Of a DNA stretch of 64,000 nt, positions 54,401-64,000 are shown in pieces. The position numbers and the translations under genes were made by a program. Origin of the DNA: Bombardia bombarda (Eukaryota > Ascomycota > Sordariomycetes > Sordariales > Lasiosphaeriaceae). The DNA lies in NCBI GenBank assembly GCA_030512295.1, contig JAULSR010000007.1, forward strand, positions 830,501 to 894,500. Direction: 5' to 3'. How positions within the stretch are numbered: position 1 is the stretch's first letter; each line of letters starts with the position of its first letter. The notes below the pieces were generated by a model, which saw only the letters and a list, made by a program, of their open reading frames with translations, was not told the origin of the DNA and searched no databases.

Positions 54401-54651
54401 GCCCCGACTCCTTCATCACCATCATCTTATCATGGGCTTAACGCCGTCGTACTGGCGGTGGCCCGGATCCGCCTACCCTGCGGCGCAGTGCTGAGCCTAA
54501 GGGGTATGGTTTGTCGTATGGGACTATCGTCTTGACGGTATTAATATGAGGGGGCCTACAGCTTCAAAGATGGGGGATTTCTGAAACTTCTAGAACAAGT
54601 ACACTTGTCTCTTCTCTTGGCAGCTCTTTGTAGCATACTCTTCATTCCACA
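51490..54651. other. 3.2-kb intergenic region with imperfect duplications
   Basis: No gene is supportable. Noted: a GCGAGAA-rich patch (52018-52080), an imperfect direct repeat of about 45 bp at 53349 and 53401 (GGTCAGGGGCGG...), and two copies of ATGGGCTTAACGCCGT (near 54164 and 54431) within more loosely similar flanks upstream of the monooxygenase. Confidence 0.5.
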
Positions 54652-56110
54652 ATGGCAATCGAACAAAAGACGGTTCCGGAAAACTTCCGCGTCATCATCG
54701 TGGGCGGCGGCCCCGTTGGACTGACGACGGCTCTGGCTCTGTCCAAAGCCGGCATCGACTTTGTCCTTCTAGAGCGGCGTGACAATGTCCTCAACCCTTC
54801 TATCGGTGCCGGCGTTGCACTATGGCCACACGGAATCCGATTCATGTCACAGCTTGGCCTCCACGACCGGCTGGCACCCCTTGGCGTTGCTCAACGTCAA
54901 ATCACGACACAAACACTACAAGGGCACATGTATGGCGTGCACAAGACTTTTGCCATCACGGAGAAGAAGTAAGACTGCTGAACAGATCCCTATCTGACTT
55001 CAAAGACGCTAACAGAAGGACAAAACAAGACACGGCGCCTGCTTGACCATGTTTCACCGTGCCCACATCATCGAAGCCATCCACTCGGGCTTCAGCGCCA
55101 AGGAGGTGCGCTCGCAAATCTTGACCAACAAGAAGCTGAAGAGCATCGACACCACCGACACGGGCGTCGTCGTCACCTGCCATGACGGCTCCGTCTACAA
55201 GGGCTCCATCGTCATCGGCGCCGACGGGGTACACAGCAAGACACGCCAGCTCATGCGCAGCATGGCCCTCGAGCACAAATCCAGGGAAGTCAACCCGGAG
55301 AAGCCCTTCTCGGTCGAGTACCGGCTTCTCTGGGGCACCGTCCCACGCACCCCCGCGCTCAACCTCGACAAGAACAACTTCTACGAGACACACGGCAAGG
55401 ACGCCTCGATGCAGGCCATCAGCAGCAACGACTTTACCTATCTCTTCGTCTACGAGCGCATCCCACCCGGAGGGGCCAAGACCAAGGCGGTACCATACAC
55501 GGACGAGGAGGCCGACGCCATGGCGGCGCGGTGGCAGCACATGGCGGTGGGGGACATCACGCTAGGCGAGCTATATGCGCAGCGCTCGGTTGCAGGCCTG
55601 GTCGATCTGGACGAGGGCGTCGTGCCGCACTGGAGCTGGGGCGGTCGTGTGGTTCTGGTGGGCGATTCCTGCCACAAGGTAACGCCCAACCGTGGAATCG
55701 GGTTCAATATTGGGCTGGGTGACGTAGCGGTTTTGGTCAGCGAGATCCACGGCGTCATTGCCAACAGCATGGGCGGCAGCCCGAGCAGTGACGATCTGCA
55801 AGAGGCGTTTGTCAGGTATCAGGCCAAGCGTGCCAAGTCGGTCAAGACGATAGCGGGCATCTGCTGGGACGCGATCCGCCAGATGTCGTGGAAGACGACG
55901 ATGGACTGGCTCATGGACCGGTACATCCTGGCGTGGATACCGGGTTATGATAACATTCTGGCGTATTACCTGGCGAATCTGCTGAGGAAGGAGCCGGTGC
56001 TGGATTGTGTCGAGTCGGAGGAGTACTACACGGGGACTTTGCCGTGGGCGAATGCGTTCCCTGTGCCGAGGAGTGGCAACTTGAAGGGGTCGTTATCGGA
56101 TAGTGAATAG
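54652..56110 (+). CDS. FAD-dependent monooxygenase (aromatic-ring hydroxylase type)
   Basis: Two exons, 54652-54968 and 55030-56110, give 465 aa; the 61-bp intron splits a Lys codon and restores TEKKHGACLTMFHR. FAD-binding landmarks: the dinucleotide-binding GGGPVG (18-23) with Glu41 at the end of the second strand; the VIGADGVHSKTR motif that also contacts NAD(P)H; and VVLVGDSCHKVTPNRGIGFN, the GD motif contacting the FAD ribityl chain. Together these define group A flavin monooxygenases (PF01494). No C-terminal membrane helix of the meroterpenoid-type enzymes is obvious, although WLMDRYILAWIP and NILAYYLANLL are hydrophobic. Substrate is unknown; salicylate-type or secondary-metabolite hydroxylation is possible. 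Start ATG in CACAATGG context. The gene is intact. Confidence 0.9.
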
Positions 56111-57669
56111 GTAGCATGGAGTGGTGGGATAGGGATCGAGCCAGTGTATCTGGTGTTGAAGTTGGCATGAGCGTGTTTGGGACGGAGGAATCTGGAGTTT
56201 GAGTGGTATTTTGATTTTACATATCGGTTTCCTAATATTCATCACAAGTCACTCCACTTTTTCCCGTTTACCACTTTATAATCCAGCTTGTTCACGCCGG
56301 TAACTTGGCAAATTGTTGTTCTCTCATGAAGTTACAAGCCTCTCGCTCGCTATTGAAATGGGTTAGTTATGCCTTGGGCTTAATGAGAACATGTTTATTT
56401 CTCCACATCCAAGTTATCTTGGAACTTGAATCTCCCAAATGATCTGTAATCGTCAAGTTGATTCATGTCATTTTTACACAAGCTTGACACAAACTTTGTT
56501 GGCGGGACGGGTATCGCGTCAACAAGCTTTCGTCCCAAGCCAAGACGCTGACGTGAGTGTTGGTAGTGAAGGACAAATGTATAAATTGTCGTTGGATTGA
56601 GGCACATCGGACTCCCCACAGTCCGGCTTGTCCGAGACATCTCCCAACACGGCGGAAAGAGCTACTGAGCATTCCTCTGGTTCACGCAGTCAGGTCGCTT
56701 CTGCATGCAGCCCGAGGAGATGGTGGGCCAATCAGAGGCAGCGCCAACCAAGAATTACAACGCTGTTGGGCTGCACCTTCCATAGTGCCTGCCATTCACG
56801 AGCCCGGTCCTTTTGTAGCTTCCTTGTTGAGTTTAGGTGGTCAGATGCAAACTCACCTCCCCCTCCCGACCTTTTAGGCTTCCATTCTTTTCGAGACGTC
56901 CTAGCAGTCGCACTGTCGCAGTCCTAGCCCCCCCAAAAAAATGCCGACAGTCCATCCCCGCCCGTCGATTCTTCAAACGAGCGGGCGGGAACCAAACGGA
57001 CGGAGCCACCTGGGCGACTTGCTATGGGGAACCTGCCAACCCCTGGAATTAGAACACCGAGTCCAGGCCACGTGCCGCATTCCCAACGCACGACAGAGAC
57101 GGACCCACGACCCACGACCCACGAGAACAGATGTGACCACCTGGAGGCTGAATCCCGCAAATTCCGCAGCGACTGGCCCCTCTTTCCGTCTGACAACTCT
57201 GACCCGCGTTCCATTTGTCGACGAACCCTTTGCAACTTGCGTCTTTCATGCCAATCCGCGTTCAACGCCACCGCAACCTTCTGTTTCCAAGCGCGCACAC
57301 ATTCCTTCCCATCCCCCGCCCGTCTCGCCATACTCAGACGTTAAGCGCACCCCAGCGGGCCGTCCCTCCACTTGCGGAGTTGGAGTCTTCATCGCCGTCC
57401 GTCTGTCGCGAAAAAGCCAAGCGCTCGCGCCACGTTAGCCTTTGCGAGGAAGACACGCTTGTCGGGGTGGCAGTAGGATCTGGACGGAATTCTAGCTTGC
57501 CCTTCCCACGCACCACTCGGGGCCAAGCACCTACCCGAGGTGTCAAGTCGAGGGTCAATCGCCCTGAAGGTTACTTTCTATTGTTTTGGCACCGCGACAC
57601 CCCGCGTGTTGTTGATCGATCTGAGTGGGCTTTGTCAAACAAAGGAGGAGGGACACCGGCTGGACAAAG
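56111..57669. other. Intergenic region
   Basis: 3' flank of the monooxygenase and promoter of the second methyltransferase. Overlapping GC-rich open frames (56924-57558) have no protein character. Confidence 0.5.
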
Positions 57670-58553
57670 ATGGCTGAGGCTCCGGGCGGGGAGCTGCCAC
57701 CATCAGTGTCAGTTCCGCCAACCACAGCGGCAGAGGTTGTTGCCGCGGAGGATAAGCTCGAGCGCTCATCATGGTCGTCGTCGTCGACGACGTCGTTAGG
57801 GATACCATCGTCCTCGACCTCCACACCACGCATGCAGCAGCCATCCCCGTCCTCTCAATTCACATCGCCACCGTCGCCAAAGGGCAAGTTGGTTGCCCAA
57901 CCACTCTACGGCCGTCAACAGACAGAAGAAAACACATATCCCCCACCCCCACCCCCACATTATCACGATGATGATAAGACACCAGTAGAGGCACCGACGC
58001 CGACCTCCCCCCTGGGCCCGGAAGAATCCCTGGACGACATGGACGCCGAGACATATGCGCGCCACGTAGCCCACAACGACCCCGAGCGCGAATACATGCT
58101 GGCGGGCGACCACCTGAACGAAACCCAGTTCCCGCGCGGAGGATTGAGTGTGAGTGAATTGCTGAATCCGTCGTCTTATGATGATCAGAACCCCGCCGTC
58201 ATCGATGGCGACGGCGAACATGACTCCTACTGCCTCGGAGATGCCTCAGCGCTGAACCAGGCATGGCCGTCCCAGGTCGATTCCGATGCCGACTCGGCTA
58301 TGGGCGATATTGACGGCGCGTAAGTGTGCTTTTATAACACGTCTGCCCTTTCTCATTCTCACCGTGATTGTCTTTTTTAGGTCCTGTGATTTTGCAGACT
58401 TTTCAACCTAGTTCCAGTGTACCTGACTTTTTGTGCTGCCTTTGTGCTTCTTTTCGGGCATGTTGTAGACCGTCGACTTCGTCCTTGAGATCAAGCATCT
58501 ACCAATACGTGGAGGAATACGGGAGGACGTTTCACAAGTACAAACAAGGAAGT

Positions 58554-58589
<36 letters not shown>

Positions 58590-60076
58590 ATATGTGTGGT
58601 CTCAACGTGCCATTCCGATATGGTCGCATCCGTCTCTTGTCACAAATTAGGTACACGGTATGATTCTCGAAGGTGATTGCTGACATGTGCAAACCTATCA
58701 GAATATTGGATGCCAAATGATAGGGTTAGTAGTCCGATTAAACATCCCCGAATGCTTCCCGGGACTTGGGAGATCCTGGTGATGAGGATCCCAGCGAGAA
58801 TATGACTAACGCATGTGGACACTCATAGATCGAACAAGAACGGTTGGGTACGTTCATTTTTTCCCCGGCTGGGCTCCTAGTCGTTGTCTCCGACATAGGA
58901 ATTGTGCTTACTAACAGGGCATTATCGGTAGATCTACAACATGCCGTCTTCATGAAATTGTTGGATGGCAGGTTCGGGTTGGCTCCTGTTACAAATCCAC
59001 AAGCAGTGCTTGATGTAGGGACAGGTAGGTATATGTGCATCTGAGCTGAACGTCATGCTGGTCCAAGGTGCTGATTATCATGCAATATATAGGGACAGGG
59101 ATATGGGCGATCGAGTTTGGTGAGTCGCTCATCCCGCTCTTGGGATGTCCAGCACTGTTACCCACTGGGGAAATAACTGACAGGAGCTTGCTTTGTTGCG
59201 TGTAGCCACCGAGCACCCATCTGCCCATGTTATCGGGACCGACTTGAGTCCTATACAACCGGAGTAGTACGTCATGTCTTCGCCCCCTTTCTCATGTGTA
59301 CCAATACTATTACATTTGCCCAGTCCACAACGTGGGCGCAAGTGCCAAGATGTTGTGGTTCGGCCAACTGACTGCGACTGCCACTCACCAGTGTCCCAGC
59401 CAACTGCCATTTCGAAGTCGACGACGCCGACGATGACTGGATCTTCAGCCACCCCTTCGACTACATACATCTCCGTATGATATTCCACTCCTTCAGGTCG
59501 CACAAGGAAGTCATGCGCTCGGGGTTTGAGAACCTGCTGCCGGGCGGATGGATCGAATACCAGGACTACTACTGCCACCTTCAGTCCGTCGACGGAACAT
59601 TACAGGGCACTGCGCTCGAGAGATGGTCGCAGCTGTACGTCGAGGGCGGTTTGCGACTAGGGCGAGACATGCTCGCGCCGCGCAAGTACAAGCAGTGGAT
59701 GGAGGAGACTGGGTATGTGAACGTGACGGAGCAGAAACTCGTAATACCCGGCAACCCATGGCCCAAAGGTCATGATCTCAAGCTGCTTGGCGCCTGGCAA
59801 ATGGCCAACTTCCTCGAGGGCATCCACGCCGTTACCATGACCATCTTCACCAGGGGGTTAGGCATGAGCTCTGAGGAGGTTGAGTTGCTGCTGGTTGACG
59901 TGCGCAAGGATATCAAGAACCTTGGGGTGCATTTTTACTTTTTGACGTGAGTTATGACGACGCCCTTTGACGTTGAGCGAGATGGTTACATGGTCTGGGG
60001 AACCTGCTACTAACTTTGCTGCAGATATTTTGTATATGGACAGAAACCGCTTATAGAAGGATCTGGTCACCAATAA
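57670..60076 (+). CDS. LaeA-like SAM-dependent methyltransferase (second copy)
   Basis: Nine exons: 57670-58319, 58469-58551, 58702-58724, 58829-58847, 58932-59024, 59093-59119, 59206-59266, 59392-59946, 60025-60076. All are GT-AG, all phases close, 520 aa. A long disordered Ser/Pro-rich N-terminus (1-217) ends in DSDADSAMGD; then LRSSIYQYVEEYGRTFHKYKQ, RIEQERLDLQHAVFMKLLDG (only readable after joining the 23-, 19- and 93-nt exons), motif I VLDVGTGTGIWAIEF (284-298), [41 protein letters not shown], and the C-terminal VDVRKDIKNLGVHFYF followed by YVYGQKP-like YFVYGQKPL. This is the same family as the copy at 24978-26644, with much the same core but a different N-terminus and intron set. The 19-, 23- and 27-nt exons make the gene easy to mis-annotate. 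Substrate is unknown. Confidence 0.88.
58556..58586 (+). repeat. GT microsatellite directly at an intron donor
   Basis: About 15 GT units begin 4 bases inside intron 2 of the second methyltransferase gene (donor at 58552), offering many alternative GT donors. Confidence 0.9.
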
Positions 60077-63000
60077 CATGGCGTCGGGTCGAGTGGAAGG
60101 GTTTGTGAACATCATGGGTAGGATGGAGGGCATCCATTAGCATGCATGGGAGAAATCTCGTGCTTGGAGTTGGATTTGCAAACAGGGATGGGATAAGGAC
60201 TGGCGTTGTGGTGGAAGAAACCGTCCCTGTGCAATCATTTCGGATTGTTGTCCTGTTTGTTCACCGTTTTGGTTTTTGTGCATGAAGAAGCGGCGTTTGG
60301 AGCGAGATATCCGGTTGTGGGGCGGGCGACCGGCCACTTCAATTATATTGGAAAGAATCATGACGTAGATACCTACCTTACCTGGGGGTGGCGGTTGTTG
60401 CGTCTTCAGGGACAGTCAACTGACCGATCACCGTGCACCATGAGAGGAACTATCTAGAGCCGGATAGAAAAGATAAGCATACATTACATCCCACTTCAAT
60501 GAGTATCTGGCCATGGTGAGATCATTTACGACCTTGAAGTTGGCAGATGCAGTCGTCTTTATCAATGCGGAAGAGGTCTGAGCAACAGATGGAGTGCGTT
60601 CTGTCACCATCCTCATTCATGCCGGGAACTGCCATCACGAACGTGACGTTTTGCACAATCGATGAACCTGTCATGAACAGACCGACTTCTCATTGGTCCT
60701 AATGCTGACTTTGGGCCGTTGAGGTGGACTACGAACGATTTCCCGGTGGAACGGACCTCGTTCGATGGGATGACATGAAGCCTCTGACACCGCTACTTGA
60801 ACGAGGGAGACGTACGTACCCGTTGTTAGTGGGGGTTTAATAGACAGGGGCGGACAACAGCACACATCCTGATTTCCTTAACAAACTTTGACATCCAGTA
60901 CTTGCTTTCAAGAGGCTAGGTGGTGCTTTGACCTACGGTGCATAGTAGGTAGGGGCAAGGCAATGGTATAGTGGACCGGGATCTTCCAGCAGTGGAACGC
61001 TAGGTGCAAGCCATGGTGGTGGTAAAGCAATTTGATGAAACTTGATCTGAACGGAGGATAAAAAGGGGATGAGACCCTGGGTAGCGATGATGGAGTTTGT
61101 GTTTCTTTGTTCTCGCAACCTGGGCTTGTGACGTGGTTATAGGGCAAGATATGCAAGAAGGGAGCTATAATTTGTAGGTGCAGGTACCCATGGGTTGGTG
61201 TGCTCTTCATTCTGCGAAAAGAAGACAGGGGAAAAAAAAAAGAAAGCAATAAAAAGCAAACATTGACTTCTCTGTTCGTGGATGCTAGAGCTATCGGTAG
61301 GAATGGCGGCGTGGCGTTGTTAAAGCTCGATCCCCGATTTTGGAGAACGGACAAGGGGGTCCAGGGGTCCAAGGGGTCCTGAACGCCTGGGTCGTTCTGT
61401 GGGGGATAGTAGGGATGTCCTTGTCCTGTTCTTGGCCTCTTCGGAAGGAAAAGAAAGGAGCAACGAAGACGCCGCTGCCATTGAGACAGACCTGTGCAGC
61501 GACCTGAGCCTTTCTGCACTTTGCAACGCGCCACTCAAGTGCGCGCTGGTGGCAGTGGGAATGTTTTGTAGATGAAAGAGGGGGGGAAAAAAAAGGGAGG
61601 TCATACGTCGGTATTTGGCTCCCTCTTTTCCGCGGTATGACGAGCAGTCGTGGCCCGGAAGCAAGAAATCGCGGGAAATCCAGTGACTCTCCTTCCGTCT
61701 CGACCAGACACGATGTACTGTTATGTACATTGTAGGGAGTACTGTGTAAGATGTTTGGCTTCGTGTTGGGGCTAAAAGTAAGCCGCCCTGTGTGAGTCTC
61801 TCTTTCGCAGCGGGTGGACCGATCCAACCACACGGTGCGTGCCGCTCATGACTTCACTTCCCCTGCGTGAGAGAGTGCGGGAGCAGTGACACACTTTTTG
61901 GCGCACGCCAGCTCGCTTGAGTGGCTCAGTGGGCGTCCATCCTGGGCTTGGCGAAGCGCTCTTGGCGTTTTCTTGCTCTGTTGGTTCCCCTTGCCCTTGC
62001 GTGTGCGCCGCCTGCTGCAGAGAAGCTCGCTAGATTGTGTACTGTGAAAAAACGTTCGAGATGTATGCAGTATTCGCATCTGTGATCCACATGGCTGTTT
62101 GTTTCCTGAGTGCTGGGGACGTTGCAAGCTGACAGGCTTCGGTGCTTCAAACGCATGCTGTTTCAAGCTCCGTAGCCAGCTGCTCCAACATATCGCCGGC
62201 TGCCTGTCGAAGCGGGTGATGCGATGAAACAGAGTCAATGTATCGTGGGCGTAGCGGCACATTACATTGGTCCTTCTTGAGCTTTCTTGTTCGTTGACGA
62301 GGCGGCTATTAGGTAAGGTAGTTGTGATAGTTGGCGGTGTCGGCTCCATCAACAGGCGGTATCAGCGCAAAAGAGGTACCTAGTGGTAAAAGATAGCGCC
62401 AGTGAGGCTCCATGTTAGTGAAGTGCTGTTTCAAGAGCTAAAGGGTATGATTCAATAACATCAGGTACATGTACACTACAGTGCGTGACTGGTCAAAGGG
62501 GTGGTGAATGCGTGGCTCTCGTGCGTTTACCTGAGGTGACTTCCATGGCTGCCCCTTTTCGTCCTGCATGCAATGCGCGGCACTGTCAGTACCCATACGA
62601 AGTACCTACCCAGGTATGGATTGGTGAAAGCGGCTATAAAGACACGGTGGGACCCCAAAACGCAGACAGCCAGCCCATGTGGGCGCAGCATGCATTTTAA
62701 TATCGAGAGCTGAGGCCCCCAAGTTGTATTCGTAGTATCGGTCTGGCCCTGCTGAGACACTGTCTGGGAGAACAGGGGGGGACTTGAGAAAGAGGTGAAA
62801 ATTGTCAAGCACTACGAAATACAAATTGATGCTATCTTCTTCTTGGGATAAAGGAGTAAAGTGTATTTTATGGTTTTCCTCTTTTTTCCAGATGCCAAGG
62901 CAGCATGTTCGCTGCCAATGAAAATGCTATCAAACAAGAATGGAAAGTTTTGTGATACCCAAGTGGAGGCGCAATCAGATGGAGAGACGATTGAGCTGCC

Positions 63001-64000
63001 CACGGTCCTCTCAACCCCTTTTCCATGTATTCGTACACTACATACACTTCGTACCTTATCTCAGTTAGATAAGCTACCTTAGGCAGCGCCAACTGTTAGT
63101 CTAGGTAGTGTCCAGCTGCCCGCCCGCCAGCTTCCAGGCAGTGGGGTGAGAGGCGCTTTCCTTTCGAGCCAATTGCACTTACTACCGCTCATGGAGGTCA
63201 CTGCATGTACCTTTGGCGAATGGCCCATGCGGCGCTTCCCACAGGCGCCGTGAGGCACAACGGGGCAAGCAATGGAAGGCACGTCTCGGTCGCGCAACCG
63301 CTAAATCTGGGTACGAGGAAAGAGCTAACGGGACAATCCCTGGCCAATGGGGGTGCCGGCACTCAGGGCTGGCTTGGCACTGGCAGGGTCGGCGGCGTCG
63401 GCGTCTTTTGCTATCCCATCCCACTCCATGCGCGCGTCGTAGCATCTTGCAGGTTCCGATAATGCAAACCTAAGGGGGGGCGGAAAAAACGCCGGACAAT
63501 GCCTACGATGCGATGATAACATGGCACAGATGTCCAAGCACACACGCATGCACAGCAAAAGGCACAGAAGCTAGACTGGCAATGAACTGACTCGAGGGGG
63601 CAGGGAAAAAAAAAAGAGAACAAAAAGGAGCCATCGCCCTGGAGGAGAGAGCCCTGGCCTCTCGCCCATCCGCTCTCCGCTCCGCTCCAACAGCAACGTT
63701 CGAATTTCGATTGGCCACTCAAAACCCGCCGTTAAGTCCCAGGCATATCAATGACCGCCGCCTTCCACCCGCCGTGACACCCTGATTCGCAACCGTACCC
63801 TGCAGCTCGCTTGAAGCCGTGACCTGCCGTATCGCGTACCTCGGTGACTTCATTCAGTCTTTTCTAAAGTGTCGAAGTGCTGTATCCAAACAGATCGCGC
63901 GGACGAAACAAAGACGAGCCCACATGAGCAGCGGCAGTCTCCAACCGAACCTTGAACCGAACACCGCAACCGGGCTAGGTGGTGACTAACGCAACGCTAT
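60077..64000. other. 3.9-kb region without a supportable gene
   Basis: Open frames on both strands are short, Pro/Ser-rich and lack start context or family character, including the longest (61534-60908 minus). Several homopolymer A and G runs occur (for example 61230-61250, 61580-61600, 63605-63616). The right end, with many CT-rich and GC-rich stretches, may be the promoter of a gene beyond base 64000. Confidence 0.45.

Noticed and set aside
56924..57558. Set of overlapping 100-190-codon frames upstream of the second methyltransferase
   Set aside because: Several GC-rich frames overlap on both strands with no homology; typical of a promoter or leader.
58320..58420. Ending the second methyltransferase after exon 1 as a separate 217-aa protein
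   Set aside because: Splicing to 58469 restores the conserved LRSSIYQYVEEYGRTF segment that precedes the family core.
60908..61534. 208-codon minus-strand frame
   Set aside because: Composition looks like translated non-coding DNA; no motif and no ordered domain.
1..64000. RIP-like AT-rich block or CRISPR array
   Set aside because: No long stretch of TA-biased, stop-riddled sequence and no spaced direct repeats were seen; dinucleotide indices were not computed.

Overview
The window is nuclear DNA of a filamentous ascomycete (Pezizomycotina, probably Sordariomycetes). The evidence is short GT-AG introns of about 50-150 bp in most genes, widely spaced monocistronic genes, and families typical of this group: HET, NACHT-type NLR, DUF6594, LaeA-like methyltransferases and ABCC transporters. 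No rRNA, confident tRNA or CRISPR was seen. Splice models were assembled by eye and checked for phase continuity. Those of uge3, agd3, the ABCC transporter, both methyltransferases, the NLR and the FAD monooxygenase close without any frame conflict.

Left part (0.8-11.2 kb): four of the five genes of the galactosaminogalactan (GAG) exopolysaccharide cluster known from Aspergillus fumigatus. These are a UDP-glucose 4-epimerase (uge3, +), a spherulin-4/GH135 hydrolase (sph3, -), a GH114 endo-galactosaminidase (ega3, -) and a polysaccharide deacetylase (agd3, +, 9 exons). A small cysteine-rich secreted protein lies between uge3 and sph3. The glycosyltransferase gtb3 is not beside agd3, where collinearity would put it. 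Together the encoded proteins would make UDP-GalNAc/UDP-Gal, trim the polymer and deacetylate it.

11.7-18.8 kb: mostly secreted and surface genes. Two tandem But2-like secreted-protein genes both have broken frames. A DUF1295/steroid-reductase-like membrane enzyme follows. Then come two adjacent paralogous cysteine-rich extracellular proteins that share an intron position and phase; the second carries a 16-G coding tract. At 19.36-20.12 kb is a 762-bp non-autonomous DNA transposon with 63-bp perfect terminal inverted repeats and a 9-bp target duplication.

20.6-33.3 kb: a 729-aa protein with a HicA-like C-terminal domain, a four-helix membrane protein, a LaeA-like methyltransferase with a 13-nt exon, an F-box/LRR-like pseudogene, a NACHT NLR and a DUF6594 membrane protein.

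34.2-43.3 kb: a complete 11-exon ABCC transporter. Next to it are wrecked remains of a GMC alcohol oxidase and of a polyketide-synthase enoyl-reductase domain, which may be what is left of a secondary-metabolite cluster. 43.3-51.5 kb: a proline-rich hypothetical gene, a large NLR-like protein without NACHT, and a frameshifted HET gene.

54.6-60.1 kb: an FAD monooxygenase and a second LaeA-like methyltransferase with 19-, 23- and 27-nt exons. The last 3.9 kb shows no supportable gene. Several accessory genes show single-nucleotide frame conflicts, while the metabolic and transport genes are intact.
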